Shown here one piece after another: positions 12,860 through 25,100 of a DNA stretch of 64,000 bases. Location: NCBI GenBank assembly GCA_930367205.1, contig OV884011.1, positions 45,459,754 to 45,523,753 of the forward strand, given 5' to 3'. The translations under genes and the position numbers were made by a program. Position 1 is the first letter of the stretch, and every line of letters starts with the position of its first letter. Source of the DNA: Acanthosoma haemorrhoidale. Its lineage: Eukaryota; Arthropoda; Insecta; Hemiptera; Acanthosomatidae. Below the pieces are notes generated by a model. It saw only the letters and a program-made list of their open reading frames with translations, was not told the DNA's origin and made no database searches.

Positions 12860-13519
12860 TTATTAAGATAAAATTACAATCTGCCTTTTATTAGGCAATG
12901 AGTAATTGAGATAAATGTTATCATTTATACCATATTTACAATTCATCATTCACTCGCTCATTCATACAATATTTACAAACAGCCCAGAGGCCCCCCAAGT
13001 CCACAAGGTTGTCACCTCCCTCACATGCGAAGGAGGAAGCGGAGTCTTGGGGAGTCCCCCACGCTCCTACGTGAGCCGCGTCACTGGATAAGAGCCAGCG
13101 GAGGCTGACCAAGAGCGCAAGAGCCACAGACGCTCAGGACATGATTAGAGAAACTGGCCATTGCCAGAACTCCCACTATCACTTAGTTATAGCAGGTCAC
13201 GAGGCCGCTGCCGTTTTAATCTCCGAAGAGGATTATAGGGGTGAGTGGTGCAGTGCAAGGACTGTGCTAGGGAATTAGGGTGGTTGGATAAGTTACTATG
13301 GAATTTTATGAACTTGGAAGGGATGAGTTCAAGAATATAGGGTATATTCAGATCATTGTGAAGGGTTTTGTTGCTGACGTCATAAGGGGCATTTACTATT
13401 GTTCTTAGGACTTTTGATTGAAAGGATTGGATGCGCTTGATGTTCGACTTTTTTGCTGTCCCCCATAGCTCTATTCCGTATGTCCAGATTGGCTTAAGTA
13501 TAACCTTGTAAATAAGTAG
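12860..13519 (-). mobile_element. Jockey-clade LINE, 5'-truncated 3' end (copy 1)
   Basis: The minus strand carries the last 110 codons of a Jockey-type reverse transcriptase ORF (stop at 13187) followed by about 330 bp of 3' UTR. The UTR ends in AATAAA-like sequence near 12860. Two further copies of this family at 27185-27441 and 27543-28005 share the UTR and the 3' terminus, which defines the end of the element. No target duplication is obvious. Confidence 0.85.
13187..13519 (-). pseudogene. Jockey-clade reverse transcriptase, C-terminal fragment
   Basis: The frame runs from the truncation point to a TAA without interruption. Its first residues (LLIYKVILKPIWTYGIELWG) match the conserved thumb segment of Jockey-clade reverse transcriptases. 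It continues through a Ser/Lys-rich stretch and LRTIVNAPYDVSN to the typical Arg/Leu-rich end (LRRLKRQRPRDLL). The catalytic palm and the endonuclease are absent, so the copy is dead on arrival, as expected of incomplete target-primed reverse transcription. Confidence 0.85.
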
Positions 13520-14574
13520 TTAATAATTAAACAAACAATTTCATTTTTTGTTTGTTCCCATGTCAGCAATTTGTTTGATGACTGTAGCCGAAGGAAATGA
13601 TGGTGCAAGTATCTAAGTCACTGTAATAGCGGTGTCAAGCTGACCTACCAACCCCAAGTAGGAAGAAGGTAACTTGAAAAAAAGAAACCAGATTGCCACC
13701 TCCACTCCAAGACAAGCTCATGGAAATACGATCAGTTATCAGTTCTAATTTATTATTATGATTTGTCTCTTAATATAGTGCTGTCTGGTGCTAAACGTAC
13801 ACTAGCGATTACAAAACTACGCTCGAAAATGTTTACTTGGCTAGGTTAGATATTTACAATAGTAAATTAATTGGATCCACATCTTTAGTAATAATTATTA
13901 TGAAATCTTTGTTTTCTTCTACCATTTTCATATATTTGTAGTAGCAGTAGGTTATCTACAACATCTTAGCTCACCTTTAATGTGCCCGGGTTATTTTCTT
14001 CAATTTTAATTTTTAAATACCTACTTTTAGTAAGTTCTGTCGACACTGTGGTTATAAATATGTGTTCTTGTTTCCCATGTAATAAATGATTCGTATTAAC
14101 TATTATTGGGTAATTTGGGGGAATATCCCACTCTTTATTATTTTTGTTAGTCTCCGGGAACCGCAGTTCCACAGCCGCGTGTTATTTGGGAATCAGCTCT
14201 CGACAGTGCATGTGTATAAGTGGGCTTTCCCTTGAGAACCTATCCATTTTTGAGGTAAGTTTGTTTTTGCTATTTATTTTACTATTTTTTTAGTATCTTA
14301 ATACTATAATATGATATATATAAAAAATATAATTAAAACTTTAAATGCATTAAATTAATAGACAATTCTGGAAAGTGATACAAGTGGAGCACCTTCCAGA
14401 CCATCTGACTACTCAAAACAGTTTAATAAAATTTATTTTCCTGTTGGACTCAATGCTTGGGTAATATACCAGTCATGTCTGCCAGTGGCATATTACCCCA
14501 AACGCCTTGTTTAATTTAGTTAGCACATAATACCTGTTTCATTTAATTGTTCTTTGCTTTGTTTTTAGGTAGAG
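13520..14574. other. AT-rich spacer; possible terminal motif of the pogo-like element
   Basis: No gene is seen. At 14455-14505 two inverted copies of a GGGTAATAT(A/G)CCA-type motif lie about 10 bp apart. This could be a terminal repeat of the pogo-like element that follows, but I cannot find a clean partner at its other end. Confidence 0.3.
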
Positions 14575-15356
14575 ATGCCATGGAACTATATAAGAAGAAC
14601 TATCAGGGCTTCCTGGTTTCAGGAATCTTTTTAGATTAGAGCGAGGGATGACGAGGAACGTGTCCTCCCGATTAGGGAAGTGGCAAAGCAATACGGCATA
14701 CCTTGCAAGACCCTCAAGAGACGATTTCGTGAAGGGGATCGTCAATCACAAAAAAGGAATTTAGGAAGATTTCGCTGCTGAAAATGATATTAATTTACTT
14801 TCTCTTCCCATCCACACAAAACATTACTTAAAAACTAAGGATCGACCATTTTTTAATCCTTTAAAAATTATGAAACCCTGAGAAAAAAGTAACCAGATGC
14901 CACTTCGGGCGGTTGTAAGGAGCTAGGCAGCAACTGTTGGGAATGCTTACTTCCGGTTTAAGGCCTGTGGATTATATGCGTACCACCCCGCAGCGATCCC
15001 CGAACATACATTTGCACGGGCTACGTCCATTTCTGTATGGACCCATCCTATCACAACCGAAAGCAACGTAAAGAAAGCTTGCAAGAGTTTTTGCTTCGCC
15101 AACTTTAAGGGGGGGGGGAAGAGAGGAAAACTGCTTGTGAAAAAGAGAAAGAAATCAAAATTAAAACAAAAACCGAAGAAAAAGATAAAGAAAACGAGCC
15201 CAATCCAAACAAAAAAAGTTGTCTTATCCCTTAGAGGAGGAAGATTATATGCTTCATTATGATGTCTCATCCATGGATTCAATCGTTGGTGAGAATAAAA
15301 ACATATTCTGTCACGTTTGTGATAACTTAGACACCCTTGGAGAGAGTTGTGAGTAG
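14575..15356 (+). pseudogene. Pogo/Tigger-like transposase, internally deleted
   Basis: The start is an ATG just after a TTTTTAG acceptor-like site. The N-terminus (MPWNYIRRTIRASW, then IREVAKQYGIPCKTLKRRF) is the pipsqueak-type helix-turn-helix that binds DNA in pogo/Tigger-like transposases. It is interrupted by one in-frame TAG (14632-14634) and ends at a TGA at about 14781. From about 14890 the C-terminal part resumes (FRFKACGLYAYHPAAIPEHT, like the tail of this family), followed by a long basic/acidic stretch and a Cys/His remnant (CHVC). The whole DDE catalytic core between the two parts is gone. Frame changes occur at a run of ten G (about 15111) and at an A run near 15211. The copy cannot encode a working enzyme. 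Confidence 0.75.
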
Positions 15357-18300
15357 TGAGTGTTTTTGAATGTTTTCTTCTGTTGTTCAAAATTTATGCA
15401 TTAGAGATGTTCAAGTCAAAATGAGACATGCTGAAGGTGCCAGTGATTTTGTGTGTTTTTTTTTTTTTAAGTTAGCCTATTATATAGCTTTCTTAATTTT
15501 CCTCTAACTGAGCAATTTTGTTTCGTATATGTTTAGAAAGAATCATTTGTTTTTCATTATTCAAAAAAATCAACCCTAATTCAGCAATAAAGATCAAAAT
15601 TCAGTTTGCGTTTAAGTTTTCTAACTGATCTCCATGAAATATTGAATGTGACGTTCAAAAATAGATGGTATATTACCTAAATCTAAGTGGCACATTACTT
15701 CTTTTTTTTTTCAAAAGTATCTATCTACTCTAACCCCACATATCGAGATTGATTTTTGGCAATTTATGGTCTTGAACATGAAAAGTTTTTAAAAATTGAA
15801 ATCTTGTCTAAACTAACAATGTATAGCAAAATATGGCAAACGCCTCATATCTACGTCGTATTCTCCTAAATTACCCTTTCTCTTTTTTTGTAATAAATAA
15901 TTTCCACCAGCGGTGATTTATTTTGTAATAAATAAATTGTATTTATTGAGTGCCCTGGTGGTGATTTGATAAATAAAAATTGATTAACAAAGAGGTTAAA
16001 ATGACTAACGTATTTCTTCATTGATATCGCAGATTAACAGTGTTTAACGATGAGAAGATCCTATGTAGGCACCGAACGATTTAAGGAGAGGTTGACGCTA
16101 AATTGAAGTAGTTTTGTAAAGTCACCAAGAATACTAAGGGATATAAGGTTTCAAGTTATTTGACCGTCGGGAATTGGTTGATAAAAGGATCACAAAATTA
16201 GAAAGTGATAGATACAGCGAACTAAATAAAGAGCCATAAAAAAAAGGAGGTTGGTCTATGGCTTAGCGCTACCTATCAAAGTTGTGTTGAACTAGTAGGT
16301 ACTGGTAGTGTCAACGTCACACGAAACACTGATCAAGTGTAGTAATAATTATTACTATTAACGAGATTGTTGATACCTGCTTAAAGGTGACTTAGTGAAA
16401 CTGGAAACTCTTCGTGCTGGCTTGCTAGAAGTACATTGTCAGTATATGAGGGGAAGGTTTCGGAAGGGAAAGTGATCGTGGATGAAGAAATTAAAGATTA
16501 TAGGACTTAGGATTGCACATTGTGGTTCTCCAGACAGGATCCTTCACCTGGTCCTAACTGCACTATTAATATAGGCCTGGAAGGTCATTTTATCAAGAAA
16601 ATACGTTATTACCGCAAGCCTGTATAATGGTAATCTTTTCCTAAAAGCTCATATGCCTTGGCGTAAGGTTTATGTCTTCCTCCATTTCTACAAGAAATAC
16701 TTTTGCTATATCAAAATTTAATATAGTCATTTAATTTGCTCAAAATTCTAATGAAGTCAATAGGTCATAACTGGAATGCAATAAACAAGCTTCTATGTTC
16801 TGTAGCTACGTATATTTCAAATTAGACAGCTAAGGCGTTTTAGGAAAAGCTGGCTTTTCTGTATCAAACGTAAACAAAATTTTACAAAAGACTTCTGAAG
16901 CTCATCAGAAATTATCCAAATTACGCGGAAAGACTGGAATTTGGCTCCGATCGATCGTGTATTATTGCAAGTGCTTAATCTGATTTATTGTGGTTTTATA
17001 AGTTATTAACAATTAGATCAAATAGATTTCCTAGGCTATGCTCCAATCATTTTTGTTATTAAACCAAAACTTTATAAATAATTACCTAAAATTCAATTTT
17101 TCTTCACAAACCAAACAAACATTTTAAGATGTAATACAAATATAAAAATATTTGAAGTGTACTCTACCACATTGAGATTTGTCATTTTTGAGCACTTAAA
17201 AATGGTAGTGTATTTATGGAGCTCATTCCTAAACTTGACTATTTTAATCAACCCTTTGAACAAAAATTCATAACTTTGACTCAGACAGATCTTAGGTTTC
17301 CAAACATAACGAAACTGCCATCTGATTTTATTTCCATTACATACAAAAAACAATTACAGGAAATATGCCGAATTAGCATGAAAACCTCAGGATATAGCAC
17401 TGTAATCAAGGATGTTACATTAAGACGTTAAAATGAATTACTGCAACAATTCTTAACTATGAGGCTGCCGTTTGCTATTTGTAAGACTATTGCTCAGGAA
17501 AGGACCATATATATATGATAAGGAAATATTAATTATATGTATCATTCCTAAGGCTTTTTTACTCTCAGCAATATGAACTTACTTGAGAGCTTTTATCATA
17601 TCCTCCTTTGTTGTCCCATCTATACTCTATAAGGCTTCTGTTCCTCCCTCGTGTCAAAAGCCCATTAGATAGTTCACAATTACATGTCATATACATTGGC
17701 TTATACAAATATATCCATTGGACTAATCAATTGGTAATATTAGATTCTTTACTTTATAATATAGCTCCTCAAATAATTTATTCTTTTTCTTCAACTAAAA
17801 ATAGTATGTATCTCTTGTTTTATTTTATTATTTATCATGTTATATTTCTGAAAAATTAATAAAATACAACCGAATGCAATTTCTTTCCCTTTTCAAATAT
17901 ATGTGAAAACCTCACATTTAGTGTACATGTGAATTATTAAAATTTTATATAGTATTTAGTACTAATAGAAAATTAATATTAACATTGTATTATTTGATTT
18001 CTTAGAAGTTGTAAATTTTCTTTTTGGGTTTCTGAGAGGTTTATTTTATTCTTAAATTTGACTGGAAAGATAAAAAAAATTGTACTGAATTTCAGCCAAA
18101 AGTGATTTTGTAGTCATATTCTTAGATACAAGAATTATAATAATAAATAAATTCATTTAATTGTACCATTTATGACAAAGAAATATTTCCTTCTTCATCA
18201 ATACTGTTGTGATAATTCTCTCATTGCAGAATGTTGAGTGAAGAACAATAGTAAACTCTCAGAAAGATCCACTTATTAATTACATAAAGCAAACCTTACA

Positions 18301-21300
18301 TAATCAGTGTTAATGTCATCATCTGTAATGAATGTCTTTCATAACCTTCATAAGTCTTTAATCATTACTCCTTCATTACTTTTCAACCTACTGGAAAAAA
18401 AGAATTGATCGAACACTTCAAAAGATTAATTCATCCACATAGCGTCTAGTTAACATCAGTTATGCATGAGTCAGAAATAGAAATGAACCCTGACAAGATT
18501 TTTATTGTGTTTCCATTTCCATTGATGGTTTTTCCATATCCATCCCAAGGAAGCAGAAAATCTGACACTTAAATAACAGAAGAAGATTGAGTAAAAAGTA
18601 CTTGGAAGAAGGACTGCAAACATCTCTAATATTCCTGTCAATTATAGAATGAGGGAAATGAGAGTTAATAATCCATAGTTTATATAAGGGTTTAAATAAT
18701 TTTTTATTTATGAAATCATTTCTACTTATAAGAAATATTTCATATCATTTCTATAAGAAATGTCTATAGTAGTATTTCTATTACCATTTATTATTAGTGT
18801 CTGCTCACTGAAATTTCTATTAACTAATGACTAACAGGAATAATGAAAGTGCATTATTTTTTATAACAGATTGATTGGCTAATACGTTAATTAAATATGT
18901 GTATGTATTAATTGTATCAATGTCAAAACAGAGACGACTAAATAATTAACAAAGGTCATATGTTGTTGATTTTAAGAAATTTCAGTGTATTTCTTACAGA
19001 TATTCATATGTAAAAATTCTTAGTTAGTAATTAGTTTCAAAAACTCACTATATCATATAGGTACTCCAACATTTAACATCACCACAGGAAACAGACATTT
19101 CATAACAATTTCAGAGTTATTTTTTCTCTTCTCTCTTTTTATCACTTAAAAAATAAATAAATTATGAATCATATTTAGCCTATTTAGACTCATACTTACA
19201 TCATTAAATTTATTAATATATATATATATATATATATTATTAAAACATTAACTTTTTTAAGGCATTTATCTAAAAATTACTTCTGATTACTTAATTAAAA
19301 TAGGATAAATTAAAATTAATGGTATATTTTAGGCTACTTAATTTCATTTGGTAGGCTAAGTAACAATATTTAAAATACAATTATTAATTACAAGTATGGT
19401 ATTAATGCAACACCCATATGTTTTGCATGCAATGTATCCCATATGCAATGTTTGTTTTTTTGCTATGGTTTTTGAATAACAAAAGAGTTTTAAATGTAAA
19501 TTGGATCAAGTTAATAGGACATTGAGTTAATAAATGTACAATTAAAAAATAGATGTGTGTTTAAATGTGGGAATACTTAATATTAAATTTGACCCAGGGC
19601 TGTAATAGTTATTATAGAGCAGTAGTTATTTTTGAGTAGTTTTTACAAGGGGGAAGGAGTAGGGAAAAAAAATTATACTAAGTCAATAAAATTTATATTA
19701 AAACACAAGATATTTTACGCCAAGTATACTTTACACATCACATTTAATATATATATTTTTTCTTTTTAGAATTTTGGGAGCTATTAATCCTTATCCCTCC
19801 CCATGGGCTCCCCATGATTTTGGTCATAATACTTTTTTTTATATACAATCGATATAAACTTCATTATTATTTCTAGTTGAGTAGCTTTATTTAATTAGAA
19901 TTAAGTCAATAAAAGAGTTTAATTAATAAGTCATGAGAGGATATTATTTTTTCTTTATTATACTGCGTAATTTTATATAACATAGAGAAAAGTGGTTCTT
20001 TAAAATCTGAAAAACATAGTTTCATATTATAGCTGTGGACTCTTCAATAATTTAGTGACCTGTACCATTTTGATACCGCATTGCCAATTCAGACAAGATA
20101 AAGAAAATAATTTATATATCTTATACAAGTATAATCTTACTGGCTAATTGAAATCAGTTTGCGAATATAATTTCAGATTTTTTAAGTTTAAAAATATAAA
20201 TTTCAATAAAGATACACAATGTTTTTGGGAATCGAACCCAACATTTGGAATCAAGTATGCTTAAGAATACTCTTAAACTGTTTTTTAAGCATTCGTTTCT
20301 TTTTTCATACAGTGCCATTCTTCTAGGTAAATTTTACAGGTTTTATTTTAATATGAAACGTGTACATTTCATTCTCTTATACATAGACATTAAAAATGAA
20401 AATCATTATTGGTAGAGTGTGCATTTTCAGATGAATAGAAAATAATTTTAAAAAACTAAAATCTGCCATTATTTCTGAAGGTAAGACACTGTTAAAGGCC
20501 TCAAAAAATATTTGAGAACTTTTTATCGATAATAAATATTTTTAATTTAATTTAATTCCTTTAGCAATGAAATGTAACACATATATTTTAGTATTATTAT
20601 TGAATAAAAACTGTATCTATGCATATATAAAGCAAATACAGTTTGAAGGCAGCCATACATCCTTAAATATTTTCCCAGAGACTAAACTTTTATGTTCAGA
20701 AATTCTTAGCATTATAGACCCCAAATATTCATCAAGTCTTCTCGGAGCAAACTATTTAATCAGATTTAGTAAACTGAATATTACAAGGTTTAATTAGCAA
20801 GAAGAATACTTTAGTTTAAAATGTAATAGTTGTCATAAGATTAATACGCATAAGACTATGCAGACTTAAATAAAATTGTATTTTATAGAATTATAAGAAT
20901 ATTATTATAAGCTCAGGTATTTCTCGAATGTCTTCAAAAAGAATATATCTCTTAAAACATGTAGGCATGTATGGTCACCTGTAAAAACAAGCTCTAAAGT
21001 AATTTGTTCTAAAATTTAATACTTTTGGTTCTCTTTCTTCTAAAACTATACTTCTTTGTCAGCCTTGGTTATATCTGAGTACAGTTCGTTGTACTCATAC
21101 ATAGAACTTCAGTTACATTTTACAGAAATATTCCATAATCTATGGGAGTATTTTTAATTGGCAATATCATTATTATTCTTTACAAATTTCTAATAAAACA
21201 AAAATTTATTTCTAAAGATCAGAAGCATTGATTTTTATTTAACTTTTTGTATTCGATTCCTGTGGTATAGACATTAAAATAAATGTAGTTTAATTTTATA

Positions 21301-21894
21301 AATATGTTTGTTATGCCATCCGTAATGGTGAATAAAACAAATTCAAGAATATTTGTGCTAAAATACCCTCTTGGGAAATATCCCAAAAATCAGTAACAGA
21401 TCTATAGACAGACTAATCCATATTATTTTTACAGTCAGTCCATTATCATTTATTGGTGTTATGGTAATGAAAAATATTTGTATTATTCCATCTTTCATTA
21501 AAATTTTAGTTGTAACGATATATCATATCACAGTAGGAAGAATTGAATTACTCATTTGGATTGCTAAAATATATTCATCATTTTTTTTTTTTTTTTTCAA
21601 TTTTCCGACAAACAGGAAGGCCTATTTTCGATCAGCCAAAAGTTAGAAGAAAATTCACTTATTCTAAAATATAAAACACAAAATACTCATAATAAACATA
21701 AATTTAGATTATTTATAATCCAATAAACAAGAGGCACCTATTGTTAGAGTTTCTGAATTCCATTAAAAATAGCAGCTCGCCAAGATTAAACAAACCTTCC
21801 TGTCCTTTAGGTTGAGCAATAATACTCTCCGGTTGAGGCTGGGTGTTTGTCACTTGCATTACTGGAATATGGACTGCTCGATTTCCAGCCGTCC
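15357..21894. other. 6.5-kb AT-rich gene desert
   Basis: I find no coding region, RNA gene or recognisable transposon. The sequence is very AT-rich, with homopolymers (a T run near 21582-21597) and short open frames of no protein character. Confidence 0.5.
19216..19238. repeat. (TA)n microsatellite
   Basis: About eleven TA units in AT-rich DNA. No mobile element is inserted here, unlike the (TA)n tracts at 37.4 and 43.7 kb. Confidence 0.9.
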
Positions 21895-22149
21895 TCATAC
21901 AAGGATCTCATCGATGAGTTTCAGAAGGCCGATTTTCATTTTGCGTTTCTGAGCGGGGTTCATGCTCCGTACATCTGGCAGAACAGAGACAAAGAAGTTC
22001 ATATCTGGATCTGCCAGCTCTGTCTCTTCTTTTAGCCTTTTGATTTTGAAGTATTCTAAATTTGACTCTTCGGAATCTTCTGGGCTGTTGGCACGTTTCC
22101 CTATTACTAACTGTTGTTGTATTGGGAGTGGTGATAATGAACTTTCTAC
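21895..22149 (-). CDS. MADF-BESS gene, exon 3 (BESS motif)
   Basis: 84 codons and a TGA. The end carries a textbook BESS motif: [19 protein letters not shown] followed by Lys/Arg-rich [18 protein letters not shown] preceding cluster (KIKRLKEE) may be a nuclear localisation signal. The acceptor is TTTTCATTGCAG. Confidence 0.88.
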   Translation of the reverse strand, partial: VESSLSPLPIQQQLVIGKRANSPEDSEESNLEYFKIKRLKEETELADPDMNFFVSVLPDVRSMNPAQKRKMKIGLLKLIDEILV

Positions 22150-25100
22150 CTGCAATGAAAATCATGTTAACAAATGTGAAAATAGCATTTTCAGGTATCA
22201 ATTAATATATCTTTCAAAATTATACTGTACTGAAAGAGTAAACTAATAATAATAAACTTATTATGTAAGCATATAATAATTATGTTTAAAAACTAAAAGC
22301 CATATTGATCTGGAACAACGGAAGAGAAATGAGAAAAAAAAACCTACAATAGAAATCTACAATTACCTTAATTACTATACACTAACCCATTAAACAAAAA
22401 ATAATGAGCCTAATTATAACTATAAAAATCTAATCGTAATATTAAATCTAGCAAAGCCTGTTACCATTAAATTACATTTAATTACATTCTTTTTAGAGCA
22501 TCCATAAATTTGGGCTCCACATGCACAAATTGATTTCTGTATAAGTTTATAAGTTAATAGTTTCTGGGACAAGGGAAGTTTTGAACAGTGGTTCAATAAA
22601 TGTTTCAATAGTTTTAGCCGGTGACCAAGTGTAACTCGTTTCATTTTCATGTGGAACTGGTAAGTATTTATCTGTGACAGTTTGTTTTAAAGGCTGGTTG
22701 CCAGAATTTAAAGGAGGACATTGACCACATCAAAGGGCCAACATCATGTGTAAGGATTTAATAGTATTAATTATATTTTATTAAGCACACCATGAGTTAA
22801 CTTGGCCTAGTAATTTTGTAGTGTCAGAGATGCTTCAGTTGGGTCTTTGTGTTGCGAGTATCGCTATATCCTTGCTGTAAGCTAATGTAATTGTATTAGG
22901 AGATGTGCGTATGTCAGAGGTTAAGATAATGTAAAGCAATGGAGCAAGCATTGATTCTTGAGGGACCCCACTTTGGCAAGCCTTAATGAGGAGATCACTG
23001 AATTTTCACTTAATGAAAAAAAGCATTTATCCAAGTATGACTTCAGTATCAAGAAGTATCAGTCATAGTTTGAAGAGAAGTCCTGTTATTAAAATTTGAA
23101 TTAATTATAGAAGTGTGTATTTTATTTATTTATTCAGACTTTTCATTTTATTTTATAATTTTTTTTAGTGTAAGACAACTTGAAATAATTTTAAAAAGCT
23201 GTATTTTACAAATGGTAATGATGTTTCTATTTTATGTTTTAATGCAACTGAAGTTGTGCTCATGTTAGTTGATAAACATTCTACATATCTACCTAATTAT
23301 AAACAGAAATGTTAAACCACATTTGGTTAAATGAAATTGATGAATTGTTAATTTTCATTGTGGTATAGATGCTATTATTTTTAATAATTACTAGCCAAAG
23401 AAAAAAAATATACTTGCTGAATCAGGTCTTCTGACCCTACCTCGGTACATTGTTTACAGTCATTGTGAGAGTTTGGTGAATTCGTTATAAAACAGATTTA
23501 TTATGTTTTCACAACTGATAACCTCTTCTTTATGGTAACTGTGCTTTCGGCAGCTCTATTCATAGCTGTCATCTCAGATATCTCCGATTGGTTATGTGGC
23601 ATATGTAACTCTTCTAAAACAATAGTATATTTTTATCTATTTAACCGGGACTACTACATCCAAGCACCTCACTATATGACAAAATCCATTCAAAATAGAA
23701 TATTTCTGACAGAATTCATATTGGCAAAATCCTCACTTGTGTAGAACGATCTCAGTTGGTAGAGTATCTGTATTTTTACCTACAAATTTAATTCTTGGAA
23801 CAAAACAACATCAAATTTAACCACCTACATTACACAACACCTAAAATTTATGGCTTAGTAAAATTACACAAAGATAAACCAATAGTAAATAGTATTAAAA
23901 GACCAACATACAAATTATCAATTTTTTTTTAAACTCTAACTAGGATAATCTAAATGACAATAATTCCTTTGGCATATACAATAAATTCAATGATTGTTAA
24001 AGATATTATTATGGATATTAATACCATCAATGCAGATGAAAGGTTTTTAAGTTTTGATGTGAAATCATTATTTACAACAGTATCTCTGAATGTATATTTA
24101 AAATTATTTTGGAAGAATGAGCCTTTTACCTGCATTATATTTATTGAAGGTTTAAAACAGCTACACAAATTACATTGATAGTACAAGTCTATGAGACAGA
24201 AACATTTTTCCTACACTTAAATTAAAAGACTAACCCCAGCACATACTAACATCTACAAATGACAATGATAAGAGATCAAATCAAATTTGGCCACAAAAGC
24301 ACCAACAAAACAAAAGAAAATTATACATACTTGAAAGATAAACTTTCAAATACACAAGAATCAGATATTATACACAAAATTAGGGGTCTTCACTGGCCGA
24401 AATTGTACATACAACAAACGTCCCTAAACCTTAATAAAAGAATTTACCAAAACGAATATGATTCCAAAAATGCAGACAATAATCAGCCTAAAACTGCTTC
24501 AGCACAGTATGTCAAAATTCACAAACATGATTTTGACTTCGTCAACGTGCCAAGTGTACCTATAGAACTCAACAAATCTAAAAGAAGATTGAAGGAAGCG
24601 CTTGAAATTACACAACATTGAGATTTGGTAGTAAACTAAAAGCCTGATAGTGGGGATTTTATTTGGCATTTTTTATGGCCAAATTTAACGAATGAAGGTT
24701 TTTGGTTGGATTGTGATAAGTATTTGAGATTTTGTATGTTCGATTATTTAGGAGGGATTTTGTACTGTTTTCATAAAAAAAAATTAGAAGAAATTTCTTG
24801 GTGATTTCTGTTTTTTTTTGCTAATATGATTTTTATGATTAATATTGTTTGTCATCTAATTTTAGTGATTCTGCAACACAATATAGTTCGTTTTTCTCAT
24901 AAAATATGAAAATTAAGTTTTCCATTCTAAATTATTCAAATAATTTTTTCATATACCTTAGGTTTGTTAAATTATTTTTGTTTTGACAGAGTTACATTTT
25001 AATGTAATATTTATTTATTATTTTAAAATTTCAACTTGTATTTGCAGTAAGGCTACCAATTTACGGTATTTATATAACAATGGATTAATATTAAAAGATA

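Noticed and set aside
12936..13127. 63-codon ORF in the Jockey 3' UTR, and its counterpart at 27182-27394
   Set aside because: The two read opposite strands of the same repeat and lie in the 3' UTR of the LINE after the RT stop.
14947..15390. 147-codon minus-strand ORF
   Set aside because: It is antisense to the C-terminal part of the pogo-like transposase, which has clear homology on the plus strand.
20221..20290. Minus-strand T-arm-like sequence (GGGTTCGATTCCC)
   Set aside because: I could not fold acceptor, D and anticodon arms around it, so it is not called a tRNA.
21713..21898. 61-codon ORF directly after the BESS stop
   Set aside because: Overlaps the stop in another frame and has no domain; probably 3' UTR.
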